From Pseudonocardiaceae bacterium YIM PH 21723 (GTDB lineage Bacteria > Actinomycetota > Actinomycetes > Mycobacteriales > Pseudonocardiaceae): a stretch of 64,000 nucleotides of DNA. Where the stretch lies: positions 62,001 through 126,000 of the forward strand of contig QZFT01000078.1 in NCBI GenBank assembly GCA_003600225.1, in the 5' to 3' direction. Positions 39,223-47,654 of the stretch are shown here, piece by piece (within the stretch, counting starts at the first letter, position 1; each line of letters begins with the position of its first letter). The notes under the pieces were generated by a model. That model was not told where the DNA came from. It made no database searches and saw only the letters and a list, made by a program, of their open reading frames with translations. The translations under genes and the position numbers were made by a program.

Positions 39223-40056
39223 GTGAATGACAGTGGTTTCCTCGGCACACTCCGTGCTCGGGTGGCTGGTTTGAGCAATCGTGGCATCGAACTGAAGAGT
39301 GTCGGTGAGATCGAGGCGATGCGCGCCGCAGGCCTGGTGGTCGCGGGCGCGCTTCGCCTGGTCGCCCAGCATGCCAAGCCTGGCGTCAGCACCGGAGAGC
39401 TCGATGAACTCGCCGAGCAGCACATCCGGGACGCGGGCGCGGTGCCCTCTTTCAAGGGGTACCACGGCTTCCCGGCCAGCATCTGCGCCTCGGTGAACGA
39501 GCAGGTGGTTCACGGCATCCCGAACCGGTCGCAGCTTCTGGTCGAAGGTGACCTGCTGTCGGTGGACTGCGGTGCGATCCTGGACAACTGGCACGGTGAC
39601 TCCGCGGTCACGCTGGCCATCGGCGCCATCTCCGAGGCGGACCAGCGGTTGTCCGACGCCACGAGGAAGGCTCTCTGGGCCGGCATCGAAGCCGCTGTGC
39701 CCGGGGCCAAGCTGACCGACCTCTCCTTCGCCATCGAGACCGCCGTTCGTGAGGCGGAAGAGGCCGAGGGCCGGGAGTACGGCATCGTGGAGGACTACGG
39801 CGGCCACGGCATCGGTCGCCAGATGCACATGGAGCCGTACCTGGCGAACTACGGCAAGCCCGGTAAGGGGCCGAAGCTGAAGGTGGGCATGGCGATCGCC
39901 ATCGAGCCGATGCTGAGCCTGGGCTCGCCGACCACCGAGGTCCTTGACGACGACTGGACCGTGGTCACCGACGACGGTTCGCGCGCGGCGCACTGGGAGC
40001 ACACGGTGGCGATCACCGACAACGGCCCCTGGGTGCTCACCGCATTCGAAGACTGA
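39223..40056 (+). CDS. map: Methionine aminopeptidase, type I
   Basis: 277 aa from GTG 39223. Metal ligands are in the usual order: [16 protein letters not shown] (two Asp), GGHGIGR (His), AIAIEPML (Glu) and HWEHTVAI (Glu). It removes initiator methionine. A short N-terminal extension precedes the core; no SH3-like N-domain is seen. It ends just before a terminator. Confidence 0.96.
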   Translation: MNDSGFLGTLRARVAGLSNRGIELKSVGEIEAMRAAGLVVAGALRLVAQHAKPGVSTGELDELAEQHIRDAGAVPSFKGYHGFPASICASVNEQVVHGIPNRSQLLVEGDLLSVDCGAILDNWHGDSAVTLAIGAISEADQRLSDATRKALWAGIEAAVPGAKLTDLSFAIETAVREAEEAEGREYGIVEDYGGHGIGRQMHMEPYLANYGKPGKGPKLKVGMAIAIEPMLSLGSPTTEVLDDDWTVVTDDGSRAAHWEHTVAITDNGPWVLTAFED

Positions 40057-40062
40057 ACACGC

Positions 40063-40092
40063 CGATGCCCCGTCCAGCTGGACGGGGCATCG
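40063..40092 (+). terminator. Terminator downstream of map
   Basis: CGATGCCCCGTCC pairs perfectly over 13 bp with GGACGGGGCATCG around an AGCT loop, seven bases after the map stop. Confidence 0.85.
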
Positions 40093-40204
40093 CTGTATCC
40101 GCAGCCGGATGGGTAGGTGTACCGGCGGTGTTGCGGGCAATGACCTGCTGAATCGGGTGACGAGGCTGTCGCCGGTGAGCCACTGTCCGGTAAGGCATCT
40201 GCTC

Positions 40205-40972
40205 ATGCGCTTCATCTACCCGTTGCTGTGTGTGCTCCTGCTGTCGAGCACCGTCACCGTGTCGACTCCGGTGGTGCCTCTGGTGGCGCACGGCGAGGAC
40301 GTGGCGGACGGGCAGTACCCGTTCGCCGTCTCCCTGTCGATGCCCAAGATCACCAGGCCGGACGGCAGTACCTACGCCAGCGCCTGCTCCGCCGGGTTGG
40401 TCGCCCGGCGGTGGATCATCTCCGCCGGTCACTGTTTCCACGACGGGGCGCGCAATCCCGTCAGCGGGCCACCGCGCTACCAGGTCGTCGCCACCGTCGG
40501 GCAGGCCACGTTGTCCGGTACCGGCGGACAGCGGGTGGAGGTCGTCGACGTGGTGCAGCGGGAGGACGTGGACATCGCCCTGGCGCGGCTGGCGAGCCCG
40601 GTCCGCGGCATCACGCCGCTGGGGATCACCCCGTTGCCCCCGGCGGCCGGTGACCTGGTGCGGTTGACCGGCTGGGGTTCCCGGGACAGCGAGGCCGAGC
40701 TGGGTCATCGTCCGGATCGGCTGCAGACCGGGCTGTGGGAGGTCGGCGCGCTGGACGACAGCCACCTGTACATGAGTGGTCGGTACCCGGCCAGGGACAC
40801 CAGCGCCTGTCCGTTCGACTCCGGCGCCCCGGTGTTCCGGCGAGGGCTGCTGGGGAATCCGGTGCTGGTGGCGACCGAGATCAGTGGCCCGGACTGCCCG
40901 CATGATCAGCCGGAGACGACGGCGCGGACGGATGTGCTGGCCGGCTGGATCTGGTCGCATATCGGAGCATGA
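40205..40972 (+). CDS. Secreted trypsin-like serine protease (S1 family)
   Basis: 255 aa from ATG 40205. A signal peptide (about residues 1-28) precedes the mature region GEDVADGQYPFAVSLS. Catalytic His76 in SAGHCF, Asp123 in DVDIALARL and Ser206 in CPFDSGAPVF are visible. The Ser motif is DSGAP rather than GDSGGP, so substrate-pocket geometry may differ. Cysteines support disulphides. It is a free-standing gene between the map terminator and a convergent membrane-protein gene that overlaps its 3' end by 92 nt. Confidence 0.88.
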   Translation: MRFIYPLLCVLLLSSTVTVSTPVVPLVAHGEDVADGQYPFAVSLSMPKITRPDGSTYASACSAGLVARRWIISAGHCFHDGARNPVSGPPRYQVVATVGQATLSGTGGQRVEVVDVVQREDVDIALARLASPVRGITPLGITPLPPAAGDLVRLTGWGSRDSEAELGHRPDRLQTGLWEVGALDDSHLYMSGRYPARDTSACPFDSGAPVFRRGLLGNPVLVATEISGPDCPHDQPETTARTDVLAGWIWSHIGA

Positions 40973-41450
40973 GCAGGACCGCCAGGCAGGCTTCCAGGCA
41001 CCAGAACCACACCGGAACCTGCCTGCTGTGCGTGTTCAGCAGCCAGAACAGTGCCTCGCCCAGCAGCGTCAGCGGCAGGCCGAGCTTGGTTACCCGCCTG
41101 GGCGAGATGGCCAGCGCCAGGCACACCGGCAGGGTGAGCTCGGCCAAGATCAGCGGGGTGAGCACCCGGTACCCGATGAACAGCACGAACTGCTCGCCCG
41201 GCAGCCCGCGGAAGTGGATCAGTTCTGGCAGCACGGTGGGCAGGTAGGCGCTCAGCGGGCCGAGCACGCCGATCAGGGCGGCGTAGATCAGGGTGGAGCG
41301 CCGGCGCCCGGTGAGCAGGGCGGCCAGCACCGCCCAGGGGGCCACCAGGTCACGCAGCCAGGCCAGGTTCGCCGGAGCCCAGGCGATCACGGCGCCGAGC
41401 AGCAGGCCGTAGGCGATGGCCGCGAACAGGATCTCCGGAGGCCGTCGCAT
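40881..41450 (-). CDS. Integral membrane protein of unknown function
   Basis: 189 aa, ATG start. About six hydrophobic helices span most of the chain (ILFAAIAYGLLLGAVIAW to CLEACLAVLLMLRY), with a Ser/Pro-rich cytoplasmic tail of about 25 residues. No catalytic motif or family name is recognised. It overlaps the protease gene on the opposite strand by 92 nt at the 3' ends. It lies downstream of and in the same direction as the FxsA gene, with a 22-nt gap, so the two may form an operon. Confidence 0.65.
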   Translation of the reverse strand: MRRPPEILFAAIAYGLLLGAVIAWAPANLAWLRDLVAPWAVLAALLTGRRRSTLIYAALIGVLGPLSAYLPTVLPELIHFRGLPGEQFVLFIGYRVLTPLILAELTLPVCLALAISPRRVTKLGLPLTLLGEALFWLLNTHSRQVPVWFWCLEACLAVLLMLRYATRSSRPAHPSAPSSPADHAGSPGH

Positions 41451-41472
41451 GCGCGCAGCCTAACCGGCGTGC

Positions 41473-41934
41473 TCAGGACAGCTGGGGCCTGCCGGGAGCC
41501 TGCTCCCACTGAGCGTCCACGACCTCGCCGTCCACCACGAACTGTCCCGAGGCCTGGCGGGCCCGCAGGTTCGCGGTGTTCACGTGCTCCTCGGTGCGCC
41601 TGGCGATCCGCTTGGCGAACAGGGTGCGCACCGGCTTGATCAGCAGCGCGATGCCGAGCACGTCGGTGATCAGGCCGGGCACGGCGATGAGGACACCCGC
41701 GGCGACCACCAGCATGCCGTCCGCGACCTCGTGGTGCGGTTCCTGGCGGCGGGCCACCGCGTCGCGGAACGCGGCCATCGCCTGCGCGCCCTGGCGACGG
41801 ACCAGCCAGGAACCGAACAGCGACGCGCCGACCAGCACGGCCACGGTGGGCAGGAAGCCCAGGAAGTAGAAGGCGGCGACGAGCGCGGCCAGTTCGGCCA
41901 CGAAGCCCAGCCCCAGCAGCGGCAGGATCCGCAC
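41473..41934 (-). CDS. fxsA: FxsA family membrane protein
   Basis: 153 aa from GTG 41934, which has CGAGG at nine bases; ATG 41943 is the alternative, three codons longer. Three hydrophobic helices and the GASLFGSWLVRRQG and ADGMLVVAAGVLIAVPGLITDVLG blocks match FxsA, an inner-membrane protein whose overproduction reduces F exclusion of phage T7 in E. coli. Its role in actinobacteria is not established. The C-terminus is a soluble, acidic tail. Confidence 0.85.
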   Translation of the reverse strand: MRILPLLGLGFVAELAALVAAFYFLGFLPTVAVLVGASLFGSWLVRRQGAQAMAAFRDAVARRQEPHHEVADGMLVVAAGVLIAVPGLITDVLGIALLIKPVRTLFAKRIARRTEEHVNTANLRARQASGQFVVDGEVVDAQWEQAPGRPQLS

Positions 41935-41943
41935 GATGACCAT

Positions 41944-42663
41944 CCTCGGGTAGGCAGCAGCGGTTACCGACCCAACGAACGGCCCCGCCGAAATTCTCCC
42001 GCCCCCGGTTATCCACAGCCTGCAAGCGTTATCCACAGATGGTGGATAACGCCCTTCCCCCCGCCGTGATCACCGGTAGCGTTTCGTAGTGGGTGGTCTG
42101 CCCCCGGATGGGGTGGGGCCTGCCTTCAGGGGAGTCGGCGCGGCGCGGCGGGGAACGCGCGCCGGTGGGCGGTGTGTGTGGCTGCCGGCGTCCCGGAGGT
42201 GCGTGGCGGTGGCCTGATACTCGATTTTCCTCGTGGCGTGGCCCGCCTGTCGTGGGAAAAGGCGCTGAAGGTGAGCCGGATGGCCGGGCTACCTGCGGGT
42301 ACGCCGGCAGGCGCCGGGAGCCGGGTGGTGGAACGACGCGTGCCGATTAGTGGACGGAAGGTCGTGACAGCGGGGCCGAACCGGGGCATCATGGACGCAG
42401 AAAGCTGCTCCCGAACCACCCGGTTTGGTGAGCGCTCGTTCAGCGGCGTACACTCGATAACCGGCGCATCTCGTCGCCGGTTCGGTGTGTGTTCAAAACG
42501 CTGTCCCCCTTGCGGGACTCAGTTACATAGCGGTTTGACTGCCAGCCCTTCAGTGGGCTCACGCGGACCTGTGGCGATATGCCCAAACGCCCGGTTATGA
42601 GCGTCAAACCGCGAATCTCCGGGTGATCCCATTGCAGAACCATTGTCACGAAACGCGGAGGAC
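41944..42663 (+). promoter_or_regulatory. Non-coding region upstream of infA
   Basis: About 700 nt without a credible gene; the open frames here have poor ribosome sites and no family resemblance. It holds the infA promoter candidate at 42425-42454 and the start region of the divergent fxsA gene. GATAAC-type and CCGGTTCGG sequences around 42455-42490 may be leader structure. Confidence 0.4.
42425..42454 (+). promoter_or_regulatory. Candidate promoter of the infA-rpsM operon
   Basis: TTGGTG (42425-42430) and TACACT (42449-42454) are separated by 18 bp, an acceptable vegetative promoter, about 200 nt before infA. Confidence 0.4.
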
Positions 42664-42885
42664 ATGGGCAAGAAGGACGGGGCCATTGAGGTCGAGGGCC
42701 GCGTTGTGGAGCCACTCCCCAACGCGATGTTCCGTGTCGAGTTGGAGAACGGGCACCGCGTGCTCGCGCACATCAGCGGCAAGATGCGTCAGCACTACAT
42801 TCGCATCCTGCCGGAGGACCGGGTAGTCGTCGAGCTCTCGCCCTACGACCTGTCCCGTGGCCGGATCGTCTACCGGTACAAGTAG
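42664..42885 (+). CDS. infA: Translation initiation factor IF-1
   Basis: 73 aa from ATG 42664 ([20 protein letters not shown]), the usual length; GGAGG sits close upstream. OB-fold core [21 protein letters not shown] is intact. IF-1 occupies the A site during initiation. First gene of the alpha-type operon. Confidence 0.97.
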   Translation: MGKKDGAIEVEGRVVEPLPNAMFRVELENGHRVLAHISGKMRQHYIRILPEDRVVVELSPYDLSRGRIVYRYK

Positions 42886-42933
42886 CCGATCCTCCAAAGC
42901 GGTAAGTGATCTCAACGACCAGGAGCGACGACC

Positions 42934-43047
42934 GTGAAGGTCCAGCCGAGCGTCAAGAAGATCTGCGACAAGTGCAAGGTGATCCGCCGCCACGGTCGGG
43001 TCATGGTGATCTGCGAGAACCTGCGCCACAAGCAGCGCCAGGGTTAA
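42934..43047 (+). CDS. rpmJ: 50S ribosomal protein L36, zinc type
   Basis: A 37-aa gene with GTG start and AGGAG upstream: [20 protein letters not shown] at the start. Zn ligands Cys11, Cys14, Cys27 and His32 are all present. It is too short for usual ORF cut-offs but is in its conserved place between infA and rpsM. Confidence 0.96.
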   Translation: MKVQPSVKKICDKCKVIRRHGRVMVICENLRHKQRQG

Positions 43048-43228
43048 GCAGCACGGCACAGCGTCGGGTTCTTGACGACATGTGAAAGAGGAACTCCCCA
43101 AACCTGGCCGGTCATACGAGACCGGTCACACCCCCGGACTTCAGGCCGGGGCTGGTGGACTGACCCATTCGGGACACTGGGCGGTTGGGGAGCAAACCTG
43201 AAGTTCTATCCAGAGGAGACAACGCCGA

Positions 43229-43609
43229 ATGGCACGCGTTTCTGGTGTGGATCTGCCCCGCGAAAAGCGGATGGAGATCGCACTGACCTACATCTACGGC
43301 ATTGGCCGTACCCGCTCCAAGGAGCTCCTGGCCGCGACCGGCATCTCGCCGGACCTGCGCGCCAAGGACCTGACCGATGACGACGTGGCCAAGCTGCGTG
43401 CGAGCATCGAGGAGAACTACAAGGTCGAGGGTGACCTGCGCCGCGAGGTCCAGGCCGACATTCGCCGCAAGATCGAGATCGGCTGCTACGAGGGCCTGCG
43501 GTGGCGCCGCAACCTGCCCGTCCGTGGACAGCGGACCAAGACCAACGCTCGTACCCGTAAGGGCCCGAAGCGCACGGTCGCCGGCAAGAAGAAGGCCGGC
43601 AAGAAGTAG
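43229..43609 (+). CDS. rpsM: 30S ribosomal protein S13
   Basis: 126 aa; [20 protein letters not shown] and the C-terminal [20 protein letters not shown] tail are diagnostic. S13 contacts P-site tRNA and bridges subunits. A 181-nt spacer after rpmJ contains a CCCCGG/CCGGGG pairing, possibly regulatory. Confidence 0.98.
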   Translation: MARVSGVDLPREKRMEIALTYIYGIGRTRSKELLAATGISPDLRAKDLTDDDVAKLRASIEENYKVEGDLRREVQADIRRKIEIGCYEGLRWRRNLPVRGQRTKTNARTRKGPKRTVAGKKKAGKK

Positions 43610-43648
43610 CCGCGGCTAGCGGAACCCTCTACTTAGGAGTTTTTCTCA

Positions 43649-44056
43649 GTGCCACCCAAGACTCGTCAGGGCGCTGGGCCGAAGAAGGTCCGGCGCAAGG
43701 AAAAGAAGAACGTCGCGCACGGTCAGGCGCACATCAAGAGCACGTTCAACAACACCATCGTGTCCATCACGGACCCGACCGGTGCTGTCATCGCGTGGGC
43801 GTCGGCTGGTCACGTGGGCTTCAAGGGCTCGCGTAAGTCCACCCCGTTCGCCGCGCAGATGGCTGCCGAGAGCGCTGCCCGCAAGGCTGCAGAGCACGGC
43901 ATGCGCAAGGTCGACGTGTTCGTGAAGGGCCCCGGCTCTGGTCGCGAGACCGCGATCCGTTCGCTGCAGGCCGCCGGCCTCGAGGTCGGCACCATCCAGG
44001 ACGTCACCCCGCAGCCGCACAACGGCTGCCGGCCGCCCAAGCGGCGCCGGGTCTAG
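43649..44056 (+). CDS. rpsK: 30S ribosomal protein S11
   Basis: 135 aa, GTG start with AGGAG upstream. [18 protein letters not shown] and [18 protein letters not shown] are diagnostic. S11 lies on the 30S platform near the mRNA exit. Confidence 0.98.
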   Translation: MPPKTRQGAGPKKVRRKEKKNVAHGQAHIKSTFNNTIVSITDPTGAVIAWASAGHVGFKGSRKSTPFAAQMAAESAARKAAEHGMRKVDVFVKGPGSGRETAIRSLQAAGLEVGTIQDVTPQPHNGCRPPKRRRV

Positions 44057-44076
44057 GGGCGGGGAGGAACTAGAAA

Positions 44077-44682
44077 ATGGCACGTTATACCGGCCCCGCT
44101 ACCCGCGTCTCCCGTCGCCTCAAGGTTGACCTTGTCGGTGGAGACCAGGCCTTCGAGCGTCGTCCTTACCCGCCCGGCCAGCACGGCCGTGCGCGGATCA
44201 AGGAATCCGAGTACCTGCTCCAGCTGCAGGAGAAGCAGAAGGCTCGCCACTCTTACGGCGTGCTGGAGAAGCAGTTCCGCCGTTACTACGAGGAGGCCGT
44301 GCGCCGCCCCGGAAAGACCGGTGAGAACCTGCTCGTCCTGCTGGAGTCCCGGCTGGACAACGTCGTTTACCGTGCTGGTCTGGCCCGTACCCGGCGCCAG
44401 GCCCGTCAGCTGGTGAGCCACGGTCACTTCCTGGTGAACAACCAGAAGGTGAACATCCCCAGCTACCGGGTCACCCAGTACGACATCATCGATGTCAAGC
44501 CGAAGTCGATCCCGACGCTGCCGTTCGAGTCCGCCAAGGCCTCCTTCGGTGACCGTCCGGTTCCGGCCTGGCTGCAGGTTGTTCCGAACACCCTGCGCAT
44601 CCTGGTGCACAACCTGCCGGTTCGTGCGCAGATCGAGATCCCGGTCAACGAGCAGCTGATCGTGGAGCTCTACTCCAAGTGA
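44077..44682 (+). CDS. rpsD: 30S ribosomal protein S4
   Basis: 201 aa; the S4 RNA-binding domain RLDNVVYRAGLARTRRQARQ is intact. The zinc-ribbon cysteines are absent (the N-terminus is the cysteine-free form). S4 initiates 30S assembly. A hairpin follows directly. Confidence 0.98.
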   Translation: MARYTGPATRVSRRLKVDLVGGDQAFERRPYPPGQHGRARIKESEYLLQLQEKQKARHSYGVLEKQFRRYYEEAVRRPGKTGENLLVLLESRLDNVVYRAGLARTRRQARQLVSHGHFLVNNQKVNIPSYRVTQYDIIDVKPKSIPTLPFESAKASFGDRPVPAWLQVVPNTLRILVHNLPVRAQIEIPVNEQLIVELYSK

Positions 44683-44688
44683 TCGCAG

Positions 44689-44718
44689 ATGCGGGACCGT
44701 CGTGAGGCGGTCCCGCAT
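44689..44718 (+). terminator. Hairpin between rpsD and rpoA
   Basis: ATGCGGGACCG pairs perfectly over 11 bp with CGGTCCCGCAT, eight-base loop, followed by TTC. It may be a partial terminator reducing rpoA-rplQ transcription or separating it onto its own promoter. Confidence 0.6.
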
Positions 44719-44813
44719 TCGCGCGTCACCCGGCCGTCGTACAGAAGGGCGTACCTCGGCCGAGGCAGAACCACCGCGTCAAATAGTGGTCGCGGTCTAG
44801 GAAGGAACGCAGA

Positions 44814-45878
44814 ATGCTCATCTCGCAGCGTCCAACGCTGGCCGAGGAGTCGATCAGCGACACCCGGTCCAAGTTCGTCATCGAGCCCCTGGAGCCTGGC
44901 TTCGGCTACACCCTGGGTAACTCGCTCCGCCGGACCCTGCTGTCGTCCATTCCGGGCGCGGCGGTCACCAGCATCCGCATCGACGGCGTGCTGCACGAGT
45001 TCACCACCATCCCGGGGGTGAAGGAGGACGTCACCGACGTCATCCTGAACCTGAAGGAGCTCGTGGTGTCCTCCGAGGAGGACGAGCCGGTCACCATGTA
45101 CCTGCGCAAGCAGGGACCGGGTGAGGTCACCGCGGGCGACATCGTGCCGCCGGCCGGTGTCACCGTGCACAACCCCGACCTGCACATCGCCACCCTGAAC
45201 GCCAAGGGCAAGCTGGAGATCGAGCTCGTTGTCGAGCGCGGTCGCGGCTACGTCCCCGCCATGCAGAACAAGCAGGCGGGTGCCGAGATCGGCCGGATTC
45301 CGGTCGACTCCATCTACTCCCCGGTGCTCAAGGTGACCTACAAGGTCGAGGCCACCCGTGTCGAGCAGCGCACCGACTTCGACAAGCTGATCCTGGATGT
45401 GGAGAGCAAGCCCTCCATCACTCCGCGGGACGCCGTCGCGTCGGCCGGTAAGACTCTGGTGGAGCTGTTCGGCCTGGCTCGTGAGCTGAACATCGACGCC
45501 GAGGGCATCGAGATCGGCCCCTCGCCTGCCGAGGCGGACACCATCGCGGCTTTCGCGATGCCGATCGAGGACCTCGACCTCACCGTGCGTTCCTACAACT
45601 GCCTCAAGCGCGAGGGTATCCACACCGTCGGCGAGCTGGTCTCCCGCTCGGAAGCCGATTTGCTGGATATAAGGAATTTCGGCGCCAAGTCCATCGACGA
45701 GGTCAAGCTCAAGCTGGCCGGTCTCGGACTTGCTCTGAAGGACTCCCCGCCCGGGTTCGACCCGTCCGGTGCCGGCGTCTCCGACTACCCCGCTGAGGGT
45801 GGCTGGGGCTCCACTGGCCTGGGCGACATCAACCACCACGACGACGGTCACGACTACGCCGAGACCGAGCAGCTGTAG
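44814..45878 (+). CDS. rpoA: RNA polymerase alpha subunit
   Basis: 354 aa. N-terminal dimerisation domain ([20 protein letters not shown]) and C-terminal domain ([35 protein letters not shown]) are complete. The CTD contacts UP elements and activators. An acidic His-rich extension of about 30 residues ends the protein. Ribosome site AGGAAGG. Confidence 0.98.
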   Translation: MLISQRPTLAEESISDTRSKFVIEPLEPGFGYTLGNSLRRTLLSSIPGAAVTSIRIDGVLHEFTTIPGVKEDVTDVILNLKELVVSSEEDEPVTMYLRKQGPGEVTAGDIVPPAGVTVHNPDLHIATLNAKGKLEIELVVERGRGYVPAMQNKQAGAEIGRIPVDSIYSPVLKVTYKVEATRVEQRTDFDKLILDVESKPSITPRDAVASAGKTLVELFGLARELNIDAEGIEIGPSPAEADTIAAFAMPIEDLDLTVRSYNCLKREGIHTVGELVSRSEADLLDIRNFGAKSIDEVKLKLAGLGLALKDSPPGFDPSGAGVSDYPAEGGWGSTGLGDINHHDDGHDYAETEQL

Positions 45879-45907
45879 AGACGTTGTTTAGCCACTAGGA
45901 GCAAGAA

Positions 45908-46576
45908 ATGCCTACCCCTATCAAGGGTGCCAGGCTCGGCGGTTCGGCCGCGCATCAGAAGCACCTCCTGGCCAACCTGGCCACGGCGCTGTTTGAGCAC
46001 GGCCGGATCACCACGACCGAGGCCAAGGCCCGCCACCTGCGCCCCTTCGCTGAGAAGCTGATCACGAAGGCGAAGATCGGCGACCTGCACAACATCCGCG
46101 AGATCGCCAAGGTGATCCGCAACAAGGACGTCGTGCACAAGCTGAGCGCCGAGATCGGTCCGCACTTCGCGGAGCGTCAGGGCGGTTACACCCGTATCAC
46201 CAAGACCATGCCGCGCAAGGGCGACAACGCCCCCATGGCGGTCATCGAGCTCATCGCTGAGAAGCTCGTGTCCACCGAGGCCGCCTCGGTGACCAAGGCC
46301 GCCACCAAGCGGACCGCTGCCAAGAAGGCTGAGAAGCCGGCAGAGGCCGCCCCGGTCGCGGACTTCGGCGATGGCTCGCACCTCCCGCTGGAGGACGGCT
46401 CGCAGCCCGAGGGCTTCCCGATCAAGGGCAACGCCGACTCGAAGCTGTACCACGTGCCGGACAGCCAGTTCTACAACAGCACCGTCGCCGAGGTGTGGTT
46501 CGCCACCGCCGAGGCCGCGGAGGCCGCTGGTTTCCAGCTGCCGCCGTCGCAGCGCGAGAACAAGGACGAGTCCTGA
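45908..46576 (+). CDS. rplQ: 50S ribosomal protein L17 with extra C-terminal domain
   Basis: 222 aa against about 120 for a minimal L17. Residues 1-118 are the normal exit-tunnel protein ([20 protein letters not shown] to [13 protein letters not shown]). An Ala/Lys linker leads to a roughly 50-residue domain: [20 protein letters not shown], then [20 protein letters not shown]. That pattern resembles the small 'sunset' domain found on varied actinobacterial proteins (from memory). Its function on the ribosome is unknown. The TGA overlaps the probable truA start. Confidence 0.96.
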   Translation: MPTPIKGARLGGSAAHQKHLLANLATALFEHGRITTTEAKARHLRPFAEKLITKAKIGDLHNIREIAKVIRNKDVVHKLSAEIGPHFAERQGGYTRITKTMPRKGDNAPMAVIELIAEKLVSTEAASVTKAATKRTAAKKAEKPAEAAPVADFGDGSHLPLEDGSQPEGFPIKGNADSKLYHVPDSQFYNSTVAEVWFATAEAAEAAGFQLPPSQRENKDES

Positions 46577-47418
46577 GTTTTTCGCTCGACTCTGACGAGC
46601 CCGCCGTTCCCTCCGGGGACGGCGGGCTCGTCCGCGTACGCCTCGACCTCGGCTACGACGGCACCGACTTCTCCGGCTGGGCCCGCCAGCCCGAGCGCCG
46701 CACGGTGTGCGGGGTCCTGGAGGAGACGCTGAGCCGGATCCTGCGGATGGACGTGCAGCTGACCGTGGCCGGCCGCACCGACGCCGGGGTACACGCCAGT
46801 GCGCAGGTGGCGCATGCCGACCTGCCCGCGGACATCGACCCGGACCGGCTGCCCCGCAGGCTGGCCAGGCTGTTGCCGGCCGATGTGCGGGTGTTCCAGG
46901 CGACGCCCGCGCCGGAGGGCTTCGACGCCCGGTTCTCCGCTATGCGCAGGCACTACCGATATCTGATCACCGATGCCCCCTGGGGCGCGGATCCGCTACG
47001 CGCCCGCACGGTGCTGGCCTGGCACCGGCCGCTGGATGTGGACGCGATGAACGCGGCGGCCGCCGAGCTGCTCGGACTGCGCGACTTCTGCGCGTTCTGC
47101 AAGCGCCGCGAGGGCGCCACCACCATCCGTGAGCTGCAGCGATTCCACTTGCAGCGGTATCACGACGGGATCATCGTCGCGGAACTGTCCGCGGATGCCT
47201 TCTGCCATTCCATGGTGCGCAGCCTGATCGGCGCGCTACTCCCGGTCGGCGAGGGAAAGAGGCCTGTCGGCTGGCCCGCCGAGCTGCTCACCCGCAACGA
47301 ACGGGCCAATGGGGTTTCCGTGGCCCCAGCCCACGGACTGACTCTCGTCGGGGTCGACTACCCGCCAGACGAGGCGCTTGCGGCCCGCGCCATCGAGGCC
47401 CGCAACCGCCGCGGCTGA
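46573..47418 (+). CDS. truA: tRNA pseudouridine synthase A
   Basis: 281 aa. Catalytic Asp is in [27 protein letters not shown] is the family N-terminus. TruA converts U38-40 of the anticodon arm to pseudouridine. No ATG, GTG or TTG exists between the end of rplQ and the conserved core. The best start is CTG 46573, overlapping the rplQ TGA (CTGA) with AAGGA six bases upstream. A GTG at 46495, inside rplQ, is the alternative but would add 26 implausible residues. Confidence 0.9.
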   Translation: MSFSLDSDEPAVPSGDGGLVRVRLDLGYDGTDFSGWARQPERRTVCGVLEETLSRILRMDVQLTVAGRTDAGVHASAQVAHADLPADIDPDRLPRRLARLLPADVRVFQATPAPEGFDARFSAMRRHYRYLITDAPWGADPLRARTVLAWHRPLDVDAMNAAAAELLGLRDFCAFCKRREGATTIRELQRFHLQRYHDGIIVAELSADAFCHSMVRSLIGALLPVGEGKRPVGWPAELLTRNERANGVSVAPAHGLTLVGVDYPPDEALAARAIEARNRRG

Positions 47419-47423
47419 CACGG

Positions 47424-47519
47424 CTAAAGGTGGGACACCCACAGGCCCACCATGAGTCCGACCACCAGACCCCAGAAAACCACCCTCACCACCCAGCCGG
47501 TGGAGTCCTTGACTCGCAT
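47424..47519 (-). CDS. 31-aa single-helix membrane peptide
   Basis: A small gene missed by ORF cut-offs. It has ATG 47519 with a strong AGGAGG seven bases upstream. The peptide starts MRVKDSTGWVVRVVFWGL and continues VVGLMVGLWVSHL: a short polar N-terminus and one transmembrane helix. It is divergent from the HTH-kinase gene and convergent with truA. Such peptides often modulate larger membrane complexes; here the function is unknown. The near-perfect ribosome site and clean helix make chance unlikely. Confidence 0.65.
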   Translation of the reverse strand: MRVKDSTGWVVRVVFWGLVVGLMVGLWVSHL

Positions 47520-47654
47520 ACCTCACCTCCTCGTATGAGCAGGATGCGCTTCGGCCGCCCGGGTGAAACGAGTTCGGGCAAACTTCGGGCAGAACTCGGT
47601 TGGTCTGTACCATCAAGAAACTGCTGACCAGCTCGACCGGGAGAGTTGGGGCCT

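Noticed and set aside
42093..42600. Open frames upstream of infA
   Set aside because: They overlap a promoter-like region, have poor ribosome sites and biased Gly/Arg composition.
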